DNA of 64,000 nucleotides from Hormoscilla sp. GUM202 (lineage in GTDB: Bacteria > Cyanobacteriota > Cyanobacteriia > Cyanobacteriales > Desertifilaceae). Below, one piece after another: positions 37,579 through 47,653 of the stretch. The stretch's first letter is position 1; each line of letters starts with the position of its first letter. The stretch lies in NCBI GenBank assembly GCA_005518205.2, contig RFFC02000007.1, positions 83,269-147,268 on the forward strand, written 5' to 3'. The position numbers and the translations under genes are program-made. Below the pieces are notes generated by a model that was not told where the DNA came from, made no database searches, and saw nothing but the letters and a program-made list of their open reading frames with translations.

Positions 37579-38044
37579 TGGAAAAGGCAATGCAGCACCA
37601 ACGCACTGCAAAGCCTCCACTTACATTATGAATAATTTTAGCCCGAATGTCAACCCCCATCCCCTCACAAGGGAGTTTTTTTTCAAAGCCTTATCTCACA
37701 AGGATTTCAGCGAAGGCGGCTAAACCAGTGGCCTATTAAGTTTTGTAAACCGCTATATCTAGACCGAACCTGCCGAATGTGGGCTGTCTCCGACGGTGGA
37801 TCTCGCCGTCGCCGTCACCGAATCGAACCACGGCCAACTCTACTCAACGACCGTCCCAAGTGGGCCGAGGGCCTCTAATAGAGGCGCCAGATGTCTTTCG
37901 TAACGCCGCCACCGCTGGATTGAAGTATAGATCGGCTAGCGGATTTGCGCGACATCGCTAATGGAAAAGGCAATGGAGCACCAAAGTACCCGCAAAGCCT
38001 CCACTTATATTATGAACAATTCTAGCCCGAATGTCAACCCCCAT
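37576..38044 (+). other. Gene-free stretch with a direct repeat of about 85 bp
   Basis: TAATGGAAAAGGCAATG and the following bases through AATGTCAACCCCCATC occur at 37576-37660 and again at 37959-38044 (offset 383), about 90% identical. Between them lies a sulfotransferase fragment. Confidence 0.75.
37840..37950 (-). pseudogene. Second copy of a sulfotransferase C-terminus
   Basis: The minus strand reads PIYTSIQRWRRYERHLAPLL then EALGP, a near match to the C-terminus of the TPR-sulfotransferase at 38300-38425. It is preceded by a stop, so only a fragment remains. Confidence 0.65.
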
Positions 38045-38429
38045 CACTAGAGCGTCGGTCCATTAATAAAACGCAGACATTTTAACAATCTGTGCGTAGA
38101 CGGAAAATCGATAGATTCTCGGAAGACCCTCTGGCCTTCCCGGACTCTGGCCCTGATGAGTTTAGTGATCGGTGTCCCTGGGAACGCACTACCCCAGGGA
38201 CACCGCGGCTTCCTGAGAGAACTTCAGTTCTCTTCCCTTATTTTTGGGGTAGTTTATATGAGGGGCGATCGCATGGGAGTTGTCAGTCTTTAATCTAGAT
38301 GTTCCCTTTACCTGTGGAAAAGTTTGCCTTGATTTTGTGCAGTGGACCGAGGGCCTCTAATAGAGGCGCCAGATGTCTTTCATAACGCTGCCACCGCTGC
38401 ACAGAAGTAGTATAGATCGGTTGGCGGAC

Positions 38430-38552
38430 GGCTCTCCTGGGTTTTGGGTGTAAAATGTATACTGCAATACATTTTAGCGCCAGAAAAAAGGCTGCAACCC
38501 TTAATTTCGCGTTGCTATAAGATTTACTTATCACCCAAAACCCAGGAGACCC
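38430..38552. mobile_element. 123-bp MITE in the sulfotransferase C-terminus
   Basis: Inverted ends TCTCCTGGGTTTTGGGTG and CACCCAAAACCCAGGAGA, flanked by the 8-bp duplication TGGCGGAC (38422-38429, 38553-38560). Confidence 0.9.
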
Positions 38553-39654
38553 TGGCGGACTTGGGCAGCGCTAGCAGTCTTCACTGTGCGATCGGTCCGA
38601 TCGAAGTTCAGACAAGCATCATGCCATTCTATGCCGCAGAACTCCAATATTTCTCGCGCTTTTTCCTGTTGAGATGGAACCACATCCTCGTACTGAACAT
38701 CCAGGATATGCCCGGGCAAAACAGCATGCCAATGCTGCATCAGTCGGTGGTTAAGTTGATAGTAGCGACCGAGATCCTTCAGGTCATAGGAGAAGCTTGG
38801 TCCTTGGGCGAATAGCTTCTGGTAGCAGGAAAGGCAGGTATCCGCTGGGTTGCGCAGGCAGTGAATTATTTTTACCTGAGGTAGGATGAGATGGAGTATG
38901 CCGATGCGGAAACAGTTATCTGGCATTTTATCAGTAATGTACCGGGCCTCGGGAGCGTGTTTGCGTAAAGCTTTGATGTATAACTCTCCCGCTTGGAGCA
39001 GTTGCTGGGAAGCTAAGATCTGCTCCACCAGTGTAGTTCCCGACCTGGGCATGCCCAGGATAAAGATGGGCAGCTCCGAGTTAAACCCAACTGCACGGTT
39101 CTGGGCAAATAACTCCCGGGAAAATTCCTTAATTGTCCGATCGCACGCCTCCTGGACTGTAGCAAGATCGAAATTAATGCTGCCACGCTTAAATTGATTA
39201 CCTCTAGACAGATAAGCGAAGGCTCGTTCGTAGTTTTTGACATCCTGATAGGCTTTCCCCAGGGCGAAACACAAATGCATTGACTTAGCAGATGATAGGT
39301 CAGGCTGCTCCAGCAACTTCTCCATTGCTAAAATATCGGGGTCGCCAGGACTGTAGGTCTTCATTTCGCCAATATTTATAAAAGCATGAGCACAGTCGGG
39401 CTGCAACTGGATCGCTTGGCGCAGTTCGGCTTCCGCTTCGGCAGTCTTGCCCCGCTTAAACAGGATAGCACCGAGAGTATTGTGAACTTGAGCATCAGTT
39501 GGGGAAAGTCGGATCGCCTCTCGTGCAGCAACTTCCGCTGCGGCGAACTTACGTTCCCTGAGCAACGCCAGACTGAAATTGTTGTAGTCTTGAGCAGAGT
39601 TAAGCCCTGGGGGCATAGTTTTGGGCGATCGCGCTCCTGTCGAGAAAGGAATTT

Positions 39655-41030
39655 GGGTGCATCCCAGTTTGGCAATGAGTAAAAATACTTCATTGCGCAA
39701 CTGTCACCTTGAGAATACTCCATTAAGATAAGCGCAGCGATGCAGCAGAACCTGGGGAACATTGACGGCTTTCCATTGCGATCCTGAAAGCTTTAGCCGT
39801 GCCGCCTTCTGTGTACCGTTGATTCCACCTCTCCCGAACCAATGGAAATCCCCTCGGCTTGATAATAGCTATAGTTCACAATGCGATGGCGATGCTTAGT
39901 AACATAGGCCCTAAAATTGTCCACCCGTGGATGGTCCCAGTCGTCAAATTCCTTGAGGGCCTCTGGCACCTTGCCAGACCAGAAAAGGGCTTTCACTCGT
40001 GCCAGTCGCTGGCCGGACCCGCCGATTTTTTCCAGATTTTCCATTAAGTGATACCAATCGAGGATTTCTTGACGAAAGATGGTCGGACCAATCTCGACAA
40101 ACAGGTTCCAGATGCCATCATGGCCATCCCCGAGACACACAAGCGGATTCGCCAAGGGCTGCTGATTTACCCATTTGACCAGTCCTGCATTGTCTCGAAA
40201 AAAGGCCGCTACCCCCTGGTCATGCAGATTGACAGCCTTGTAATCGCGCCACTCACAGGGTTGACCAAGGGGAGTCCGTAAGCGCAATATCGGAAGTATA
40301 TCTAGCCTTGGGTGTTCTACCGAGATTGGCAAGGGATTCTGGCAAATGAGTCAACTCAAAGGAAGGAGTGCGCTCTTTGTCCTGGTCGATGCTGATTTCT
40401 TCAATGGCCTCGGAGACCGTCGGCCACTCTTGCTCTGGGCCAGACTCTTTCTCTTGTGAATGCCTGATTTCTTCAATGGCCTCGGAGACCGTCGGGAACT
40501 CAAAATCATGGCGCTGCACCAGCCGTTGCTGAGTTCCCCGGGAGACGCTAATCCCCGTGAGCACCTTAAGATCTTCCGAGGCGTGCTCATAGGAAGAGTT
40601 TGCACTTAGCAATAAGCAACATTTCTCCAGATAGGGGCTCCACTGGCTATAGGGCTTTACCTCAAAATAGGCCGCTTGTTTGGAGGTGATTGAAATCTTG
40701 CCCACAATGCTATTTAAAGCTCTGGCTCGTCCGGCAGTGGTACCACTGCTACTTTGGATAAAAAAAGGGCAATCTCTGGACCGACGTATTGAAGCCACTG
40801 CCTGCGGATGGTGCCTTCTATCCCTGAGAGCGTTTTCAATTCCTCTGGAACAGTCGCTTGAGCCTCCTCGTACAACAAGGCGGCCATGGCCAAGGCATAA
40901 GTTTGTATTTGAGCCAACTTCTCTCTATTCATCGTTTCAGGGGGAACGTTTGTCTGGTATCTCAGCCTAACATCATCTCGTCAGTTGCTCGACTAAGCAA
41001 AAATACTCATTACCAAACTGGGATGCACCC
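39655..41030 (-). mobile_element. ISKra4-type element, 1376 bp
   Basis: Ends GGGTGCATCCCAGTTTGG and its complement CCAAACTGGGATGCACCC (with minor change), flanked by the 8-bp duplication AGGAATTT (39647-39654, 41031-41038). Carries one degenerate transposase. Confidence 0.9.
39704..40932 (-). pseudogene. ISKra4-type transposase with several frameshifts
   Basis: N-terminus MNREKLAQIQTYALAMAALL in one frame; YFEVKPYSQWSPYLEKCCLL and LLSANSSYEHASEDL in a second, with a small internal duplication of the TVSEAIEEI segment; CLGDGHDGIWNLF, YHLMENLEKIGGSGQRL and SIGSGEVESTV in a third; and the C-terminus LKLSGSQWKAVNVPQVLLH in a fourth. At least three frameshifts, so inactive. Confidence 0.82.
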
Positions 41031-41465
41031 AGGAATTTTCTGTGTGGGCTCCAGGTTATGCTTGAGGATAACCTGGAGGTTTTTGCGAGCTTGAGCGTCA
41101 TTTGGGTTCAGCAAGAGGGCCGATCGCACGGATGCTTCTGCTTCAGGGAGCTTACCTTGGTTTCCCAGAATAACACCGAGATGGTTGTGAGCTGCAGCGA
41201 AGTCAGGTTTGAGGCGCAGGGCCGCTCGCACTGCTGCTTCTGCTTCAGAGAGTTTACCGCTCTGTGCCAGGATAAAACCGAGGTAATTGTAAGCAATAGC
41301 AGAGTTAGGATCGAGGGCGATCGCCTCTTCAACCTTCAATTGAGCTGACTGAAAGTAATTTTTGCTAGCGAGGAGCTGACTGAGTTGTAGCAGATGTGTA
41401 ACTGACATAAGTACATCAAAAGTGATAATGAGCTATTCCGAGCACAATAATAACATATTATTCTG

Positions 41466-41630
41466 GTTTGTAGTAAGCGCTTTAGCGCTTGCCCTGTTTG
41501 TAGTAAGCGCTTTAGCGCTTGCCCTGTTTGTAGTAAGCGCTTTAGCGCTTGCCCTGTTTGTAGTAAGCGCTTTAGCGCTTGCCCTGTTTGTAGTAAGCGC
41601 TTTAGCGCTTGCCCTGTTTGTAGCGTTCGC
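41466..41630. repeat. Five 30-bp tandem repeats just upstream of the TPR gene
   Basis: Exact copies at 41466, 41496, 41526, 41556 and 41586, plus a partial sixth. Each holds the hairpin AAGCGC-TTTA-GCGCTT after GTTTGTAGT. No spacers lie between units, so this is not CRISPR. It belongs to the GTAAG-CTTAC palindrome family. Confidence 0.97.
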
Positions 41631-41639
41631 TTGATATTG

Positions 41640-42136
41640 GGTGTATTAATAATGGGCATCATCGAATTAAATTTTTATTTTTATCATCAAATTTATGGAG
41701 TGTAAATTTTAACTTTATTCTGTAATTTTAACTCAGATATGGCACCATTTGCAACAAGCAGCATTTGGTTAAAAATAGAAGCTCAATTACCCAGTATATT
41801 AAAGTCTAATCAATACTTTCTCGACAATGCTTGCAGTCGGTTTTGAACCGACTTGAGCCTCGTTATCCCAGGTAACGAGTGGGTTTGAACCCACGGCGGG
41901 CCATGAAGCGTTCTTGACAATGCGTATGAAGTGGGTTTTCACTCATATCTTGCACCATTAGCAACTAGAGGCTCCGCCTCAAGAGCGCGTTCCCAGGCGG
42001 AGCCTAGGAACGAGGGAAAAACGAAGGTAAAATACCTTTTACATAAGGTTTTCAGTCGGTTTTGAACCGACTTGAGCCTCGTTACCCCAGGTAACGAGTG
42101 GGTTTGAACCCACGGCGGGCCATGAAGCGTTCTCGA
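41640..42136. other. Gene-free stretch with two 85-bp direct repeats
   Basis: 41834-41918 and 42053-42137 are nearly identical and each contain three palindromes (GTCGGTTTTGAACCGAC; CTCGTTA-TAACGAG; GGGTTTGAACCC). A GTTCCCAGGCGGAGCC-type palindrome lies between. The second copy ends at the subtilase stop codon. Confidence 0.85.
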
Positions 42137-44251
42137 CTAGACACCGAGAGTTAACTGCCAGCCATTCAACCAACCAGTATCGCCCAAGGCATGGTCCACT
42201 AACAAGAGTTTCCAAACACCATAGACAGACTGATTGAACAACTGCCGGAAAGCGAGGAGATTTTGCAGAGAATAAGTTGCTTGCAGTTTCCTGGCCCGGA
42301 CCATGGTCCGGTTTTGCAGCAGCACAAGATCGCCATTAGGTGCCACCAAACTCACTTCCAAATCCCCCAAGAAATCATGCTGAATATCAATCCTAACTTG
42401 AATATCTTTCAGCCGACCGGAATCGGAAATATAAATCTCACTGGTAACACCTCGCTGATTATAATCGGGAATAGCAAGCCGTTCGTTATTTTGGCCTGCC
42501 ACGCGCCGGATAACCCGTAGAGGAACTGCTAGCTGCTGTTTCGCTGCTTTGACAGCCTCAAAGGCGTTCACCTTGCCATGGCCAAACCACTCGGAATGAC
42601 CTCTAAGATCGTAGGTGCCATTGCGAAAGCCCAGTTGGGGGTCGGGGTTGGGGTCTTCTATTTTATCGGCGGTCTGCTCCAGGATGCGCTTTACTTCCCG
42701 AGCAGTAAGGTCGGGATTTACTGACAGCACCAGGGCCGCTACTCCAGCCACCACCGGACAAGCACTGGAAGTGCCGCCAAAATCTCCTGTAAATTCGTTG
42801 CGACTGTAGCCAACGGCTCCCGTGCGGTCAGTGCTGAACACCCCCAAACCAGGGGTATAGGTATTAATCTGGGGCGCAGTTTCAATAAAGCCAGTTTCCT
42901 GGAGCCAGATCCCAGGAGGAGCGTTATTGCTGGGCGCACAAACAGATATCTGTTTGCCCCAATTGCTGTAGGCTGCTTTTTTGTTCAAACTGGTGCAGGC
43001 AGAAACGGCAATTACGTCTGGATGTACGGGGAAGCCTGCTAGCCATTTGGTATAACCTTCCAGGACTTGACCTGGCCAACCTCGCTCGGTGACAATGCCG
43101 TTGACGGGACGATTGGCATTACCTGCGGCAAATACTACCACGCAGCCTTTACCTTTGCGCCCTTCGGTGGCGGCTCGGGAAATGGCTGCCCTTTGTCGCA
43201 GGGAGAGGGGAAAGTTGACTGCCGCAGGCCCCCAGCTACAGGAAATTACTGAAGCTCCTTTGGTAATGGCCCAGTCAAACAGCTGCTCGATCGATTCATC
43301 ATCTAAAAAACCTGTGGTGCGAATCGGCATCAGGGCGCAACCGGGGGCGACTCCGACTATGCCATTACCGTTTTCTTCGGCTAGGCAGATGCCAGCGCAG
43401 GCGGTGCCGTGATTGTCTTCTATTTCGGACGGTTGGGGCAAAAAGTCCTGTTCTTTGAAGTCCCTCGGGGCGACAATCTTTCCTAGGCCCTGGAAATCTG
43501 GGTGGTTCAGGTCGAGGGCATCATCGACCACGGCGATCGTACAGGCGCGACTGCCACGAGTAAGATCCCAAGCCTTCTCCACATTAATATGGGATCCCCA
43601 GGTTAACTGATTGCCTCCAGTATGGTGCAAATACCATTGCTTGTGATATAGTGAGTCCTGGGGTCGGTAATGCTTTTGGGCCTGAATCATGACATTCGGC
43701 TCCGCCACCATTACCTGTGATAGCCCCATCAGTCGGTTAGCAATCTTGACGGGATTTTCCTGAGCCAGATAGGTAATTTGAAACACAAAAGTGTTGGGAA
43801 TACTGACTACTGGTTTCAGCCGGCGCAAACCGAATCTATCCCCGATCGCCTTCTGGGTAAAGTGGCTAGTACCTTCGCGAAATTGAATCGCGATCTGGTC
43901 TGTCAGGTAGACTAGGGTTCCGGGATTCCCCTGGATCTGATAAACATGGCTGGCAAAGGCAACGCTATCTCTAGCCCGGGCCGCCTCCATGACCAGGTCT
44001 AGCCGGTGGGACGGAACGAGGAAGTCGGCGATCTGGGTCCGACCGAGGAATTGCTGCTTTTGGCCCCGGATCTGCTGCGTCCAAGAGGATGGAGCATTGC
44101 TTTTGGGAGCAACGGTGAAGCGCTCGTCCAGTTTTGACAACATGAATTCCTCGCCGCCCCGTTGTAAAATCATACCCACCCTGGCTTCGGGGACGCTGGC
44201 CCTGGAAGCGTAGGGGAGTGGGAAATTAAGTGGATTACGGCTACTGTTCAT
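42137..44251 (-). CDS. Subtilisin-like (S8) serine protease with a proprotein-convertase P domain
   Basis: Catalytic Asp in IAVVDDALDLNHPDF, His in DNHGTACAGI and Ser in GGTSSACPVVAGVAAL. The first about 200 residues look like a propeptide. The C-terminal 130 residues form a P/Homo B beta-domain (YISDSGRLKDIQVRIDI, LVAPNGDLVLL, DTGWLNGWQLTL). No obvious signal peptide at the minus-strand start (44251). 704 residues, apparently intact. The family cleaves after basic residues in proprotein convertases; specificity here is unknown. Confidence 0.92.
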   Translation of the reverse strand: MNSSRNPLNFPLPYASRASVPEARVGMILQRGGEEFMLSKLDERFTVAPKSNAPSSWTQQIRGQKQQFLGRTQIADFLVPSHRLDLVMEAARARDSVAFASHVYQIQGNPGTLVYLTDQIAIQFREGTSHFTQKAIGDRFGLRRLKPVVSIPNTFVFQITYLAQENPVKIANRLMGLSQVMVAEPNVMIQAQKHYRPQDSLYHKQWYLHHTGGNQLTWGSHINVEKAWDLTRGSRACTIAVVDDALDLNHPDFQGLGKIVAPRDFKEQDFLPQPSEIEDNHGTACAGICLAEENGNGIVGVAPGCALMPIRTTGFLDDESIEQLFDWAITKGASVISCSWGPAAVNFPLSLRQRAAISRAATEGRKGKGCVVVFAAGNANRPVNGIVTERGWPGQVLEGYTKWLAGFPVHPDVIAVSACTSLNKKAAYSNWGKQISVCAPSNNAPPGIWLQETGFIETAPQINTYTPGLGVFSTDRTGAVGYSRNEFTGDFGGTSSACPVVAGVAALVLSVNPDLTAREVKRILEQTADKIEDPNPDPQLGFRNGTYDLRGHSEWFGHGKVNAFEAVKAAKQQLAVPLRVIRRVAGQNNERLAIPDYNQRGVTSEIYISDSGRLKDIQVRIDIQHDFLGDLEVSLVAPNGDLVLLQNRTMVRARKLQATYSLQNLLAFRQLFNQSVYGVWKLLLVDHALGDTGWLNGWQLTLGV

Positions 44252-44396
44252 AAAATTAAACCTGTGGTGAAAATATCAGAGTTAATCGCTACTATGAGAA
44301 TCACGACAGTGAAGGGATTAAGCAAGCGTGTTATTCTGCCTATTAACCCCTCTTCAACATGGCAACAAATTCATCCAATAAATAGTAAGTGATTCT

Positions 44397-44999
44397 ATGA
44401 GCACTGTTGGCCTCCTAAGATCGATCGGTTTCGTTTTCCTAACCTCCACGGCAGTTTTGACCCTAGTGCAGCCAGGGGCGGCCCAGATAGAGCGGCCAGA
44501 ACGGCCAGCATACCCCCAACCATTACAGGAACTGGAGGAAAACTCTAGCGACCTCCGTCCTTTGAAGGATAGCGGTCTTTTGAGCATGGCGGGAGGAGAA
44601 AAATTGATTGATGAGGCTAACACAGCGGTAAGTGCGGGAAATTACGATCTGGCGGTGGAGAAACTCAGATCGGCACGTCAAGTGTTCAATCAGCTTTCCA
44701 ACTTCTATCAACAACTGGCTGGTAGCTTTACCGGGATTGACAACCGGATTGCTGATGGCCAACGCCGTCAGGCGTTAGAAAGCGCCCAGAAGCGGGATGA
44801 GACAACTTATCAGCTGGCACTGGTGTATCGGGCCCAAAATCAGCCAGAACTAGCGGTACCCTTATTGATTCAGATTATTCGCAGCCAAAATCCGACTCGT
44901 GATTTGGGTAAGAAGGCTTACCAGCAGTTGTTTGAGTTGGGGTTCGTTGATTCTCCCTATCCTCGTCCCAGTGACAACCAGTCGAGCAGCGATAATTAA
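44397..44999 (+). CDS. Secreted helical-repeat protein, cyanobacterial
   Basis: A signal peptide (LLRSIGFVFLTSTAVLTLVQPGAAQ) leads into a TPR-like all-helical segment (NYDLAVEKLRSARQVFNQL, YQLALVYRAQNQPELAVPLL) and a Ser/Asn-rich tail. 200 residues. Probably periplasmic. I do not know its role. It diverges from the subtilase across a 145-bp gap. Confidence 0.7.
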   Translation: MSTVGLLRSIGFVFLTSTAVLTLVQPGAAQIERPERPAYPQPLQELEENSSDLRPLKDSGLLSMAGGEKLIDEANTAVSAGNYDLAVEKLRSARQVFNQLSNFYQQLAGSFTGIDNRIADGQRRQALESAQKRDETTYQLALVYRAQNQPELAVPLLIQIIRSQNPTRDLGKKAYQQLFELGFVDSPYPRPSDNQSSSDN

Positions 45000-45040
45000 A
45001 TTAGAATAATGTATCAGGTAGTGAGTGACAGAGGTATGCA

Positions 45041-45301
45041 ATGATTGACCCAGCAGAGGTTGAGGCCATGATTAAGGCGAAGCTCCCAGATGCTCGAGTG
45101 CATCTGGATACTCAGGATAGAGAACATTATGAAGCGGTGGTGGTTTCGTCCGAGTTTGAAGGGAAAAGAACGGTGCAGCGGCATCAGCTGGTTCTAGGAT
45201 CGGTACAGGAGGCGATCGGGACTAATGCTCTCCACGCCCTGGCCCTGAAAACCTACACTCCGGCCCAATGGGAAGCTTCTTCGGGTGTTGCTAGCGCCTA
45301 G
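45041..45301 (+). CDS. BolA-family protein
   Basis: 86 residues. AMIKAKLPDARVHLD at the start and the VIGTNALHALALKTYTP-like end (IGTNALHALALKTYTPAQW) carry the invariant His that shares an Fe-S ligand with glutaredoxin. Its partner, a CGFS glutaredoxin, follows 100 bp downstream, a common conserved pair in cyanobacteria and plants linked to iron-sulfur cluster trafficking. Confidence 0.92.
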   Translation: MIDPAEVEAMIKAKLPDARVHLDTQDREHYEAVVVSSEFEGKRTVQRHQLVLGSVQEAIGTNALHALALKTYTPAQWEASSGVASA

Positions 45302-45402
45302 GGCACTGCCTCATGGAAAATGTTAGCTGTTAACATTTTTCTCCGGAGAGTGGATAATACTCAAGCAAGGACAAGATAGTAAAGAATTGCAGGCAGAGAA
45401 CT

Positions 45403-45732
45403 ATGACTCTAACTCCAGAATTAAAAGCGCAAATTGATGCGGCGATCGATCAGCACAATATTTTTGTCTTCATGAAGGGGGATAAATTGATGCCGCAGTG
45501 CGGATTTTCTAACAATGTTGTCCAAATTTTAAATAGTTTGGGCGTCCCCTACGAGACGTTTAATGTGCTGGAAAATGAAGCGGTCCGTCAGGGAATTAAG
45601 GAATATTCCAACTGGCCGACGATTCCCCAGGTTTATATCAATGGAGAGTTTGTTGGCGGTTCGGATGTTATGATTGAAATGTACAATTCGGGCGAATTGC
45701 AGCAAATGGTGGAAATTGCTCAGGCTTCTTAG
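45403..45732 (+). CDS. grxD: Monothiol glutaredoxin, CGFS type
   Basis: 109 residues with the Fe-S ligand motif MPQCGFSNNVV, the NWPTIPQVYINGEFVGGSD glutathione-binding region and an upstream FMKGDKL. It binds a shared [2Fe-2S] cluster and works with BolA in cluster delivery or iron sensing. Start ATG 45403. Confidence 0.95.
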   Translation: MTLTPELKAQIDAAIDQHNIFVFMKGDKLMPQCGFSNNVVQILNSLGVPYETFNVLENEAVRQGIKEYSNWPTIPQVYINGEFVGGSDVMIEMYNSGELQQMVEIAQAS

Positions 45733-46612
45733 GGAGCGATCGTTCTGCTAAAGGCTAAAGCGTTTACTACGAACCTACCTTAAAAAGGGGGAACCGGCTT
45801 CAACCCCCCTTTCTCGTTTTCTCGTTCCTAGGCGACCCCTGGGAACGCTTCTGGGAGGCTCCAGCCTCCTGTCGGGAGTCTGGAGACTTCTGCGACCCGT
45901 TTAGAGTTAGAGTCTGGGAAGGAGAGTAAAGAAAGAAAGTGCGATCGCCCCAGCGGTACAATAATCCTAGGACATCGGTCAAGAAACCGGGTAACTCTAG
46001 TCAGATATATTATCTCTCGTTCATAGGCTCGTTGATAGGGACACTCCCAACCCGGTTTCTCGCTTCTACTTGACTATCGATTTCTAATTTAAACATTGGG
46101 TGGCAGCGCCATCGGACCCAACGGCAAGTCTGTTCCCCTTATACCGATTTGAAAAACCCCCGCGACGGTAAAGCCTCTCTGGTCTAGACTTACAGGCGAT
46201 CCGGAAGTAGCAGCCAAATTTCCAAATGGTATTAGAGGGACTGTACTGAGTCATTCCAGGGAATAACTCAGTCATTCCTATGAGTATGCTTCCACTCCCA
46301 GGAGAACTCAGTCACTCCGGGGAATGACTCTCCTACTCGGTGGAATAACTCAGTCACGACCTAGCGCATTTATCTATTGATTACCAGCGATCGCCCCCCG
46401 CTGGGACAGGATCGATCGACCCTCCTCACGGAAAACATTTCGCTTTGGAGTCAAGAAACCCGGTTTCTCCGAGAATCAGGGTTTCTTGATAAAATTATTT
46501 CTGCTCTACGGGGGGGTTAACTCAATTGAGCATAAGTTGTGAGCGGTTGTCCCCCCCTCGCTCCGGACAACCTATATCCTTAACAGAGAAGTATTGGGGC
46601 GATCGCCCTTTT
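45733..46612. other. Gene-free repeat-rich stretch
   Basis: Contains a TTTACTACGAAC repeat (45750s), a possible terminator (GGGGG-N12-CCCCC at about 45787-45808 followed by TTTCTCGTTTT), a CTCGTTCCTAGG palindrome, AGAAACCCGGTTTCT-type palindromes (45980s, 46050s, 46450s), and a degenerate ACTCAGTCATTCC repeat at 46250-46360. No gene seen. Confidence 0.6.
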
Positions 46613-47341
46613 TCAAACCTGGTCGAAAGATGCGATCGCACGAAACCCTTCGGAATCAGAAGTATGATGGCCGGGACGCCGGGAAAAGAGGGTTTGCATA
46701 CCGGCGGCCTGGGCTGCTTTCAGTTCTGCTATTACGTCAGAGATGAAGAGAATAGTGCCAGGGGGAAACCCGATCGCCCGGGCAATTTTATGATAGGTAT
46801 CTGTTTCTTTCTTCGGTCCCGTGGTAGTATCAAAATAGCCTCTGAGGAAATCCCTTAAGTCCCCGGCATCGCTGTAGCGAAACAAAAGTTTTTGTGCCTG
46901 GATGCTGCCAGAGGAAAAGATAAACAGCTTTTTGCCTGCCTCAGTCCAGCGATCGAATGCTGGTTTCACGTCGGCAAACATTTGCGATCGCAGGGTGCCT
47001 TCCAGGTAACCTTGATGCCAAATCTTGCCCTGAAGGGATTTCAGTCCTGTAGATTTGCGATCGATGGCGATCAGATGATGGATGTAGGGGACGGCGGCGA
47101 TCGGGTTTTCCCCCTGCCATTGGGGAATATCTCCTCCCTGGGAGATATCGGTTTCGTATTCTTGGCGCAGCATTGCCAAGTCGGTGCGGACTTCTTCAAC
47201 TTGGGAATTTTCTGCGAGGAATGTTTCCAGGCGATCGCGGGCGAAAGGAAACAGCACCCCAAAGACGTAATCAACAGGTGTTGTGGTACCCTCGATATCG
47301 AGTAATATTGCTTCAGCCTTGTCAGCGTATGCTTGAGTCAT
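46613..47341 (-). CDS. mtnC: Acireductone synthase (enolase-phosphatase E1), methionine salvage
   Basis: HAD-superfamily enzyme that enolises and dephosphorylates 2,3-diketo-5-methylthiopentyl phosphate. Motif I ILLDIEGTTTPVDYVF (Asp, x, Glu); motif II FSSGSIQAQ; Lys in TTTGPKKETD; motif III FISDVIAELKAA. 242 residues, normal. Start ATG 47341. Confidence 0.95.
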   Translation of the reverse strand: MTQAYADKAEAILLDIEGTTTPVDYVFGVLFPFARDRLETFLAENSQVEEVRTDLAMLRQEYETDISQGGDIPQWQGENPIAAVPYIHHLIAIDRKSTGLKSLQGKIWHQGYLEGTLRSQMFADVKPAFDRWTEAGKKLFIFSSGSIQAQKLLFRYSDAGDLRDFLRGYFDTTTGPKKETDTYHKIARAIGFPPGTILFISDVIAELKAAQAAGMQTLFSRRPGHHTSDSEGFRAIASFDQV

Positions 47342-47653
47342 CGTCGTTGGTTCTCAAGAGTTAATCTATCAAAAATATCCCTGGGTCTACTATAATAGCA
47401 TCCCACAGGCGATCGCCCCAGGAAATCGGGTGGTCATGGGTCAGTTGGTAGGAGTGGCCAGAAACCGGGTTTCTGGCAATATTCTCGGCGTTAGCACCAT
47501 AGGTTGTGGCAGAAACCCGGTTTCTTGTCTGCTTGACTAGCAACTACTTGCGATCGCACCCCACGAAATCATTCCAGAGATGTTGGCACAAGATATCTCT
47601 CTGTGACGGGAAGTAGATATCGAACAGTGCTAAAGGGACATCGGTGACGGGTT
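47342..47653. other. Gene-free stretch with AGAAACCGGGTTTCT palindromes
   Basis: Two copies of the 15-bp palindrome occur near 47460 and 47510, arranged around GGCAATATTCTCGGCG. No gene seen. Confidence 0.6.

Larger units (their letters stand above)
38295..41408 (-). pseudogene. TPR-sulfotransferase fusion, interrupted by an IS and a MITE
   Basis: Original protein: TPR units from MSVTHLLQLSQLLASKN (41408) through PNSAIAYNYLGFILAQSGKL and FAAAHNHLGVIL, IS insertion at 39655-41030, more TPRs (AQVHNTLGAILFKRGKTAEA), then a PAPS-dependent sulfotransferase domain with the phosphosulfate loop LGMPRSGTTLVEQIL and later CLRNPADTCLSCY. The C-terminus is cut at AAQVRQ by the MITE (38430-38552) and continues PIYTTSVQRWQRYERHL to the stop at 38295. 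On-paper removal of both elements with one target copy each restores one frame (TQKIP-FSTGARS; AQVRQ-PIYTT). Substrate unknown; inactive as read. Confidence 0.88.

Noticed and set aside
38092..38298. Small frame ending in the LFPYFWGSLYEGRS segment
   Set aside because: Its end is the repeated terminator-like sequence shared with 36584-36650; no ribosome site and no family.
41466..41630. Possible CRISPR array
   Set aside because: The 30-bp units follow each other with no spacers and each is itself a hairpin; no cas genes are present in the window.
41336..41662. Protein with five KRLLQTGQAL repeats
   Set aside because: It is the antisense-direction read of the 30-bp DNA array and overlaps the start of the TPR gene; no independent support.
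45800..46275. Small minus-strand frames after grxD
   Set aside because: Short, repeat-derived, with no ribosome sites or recognisable domains.
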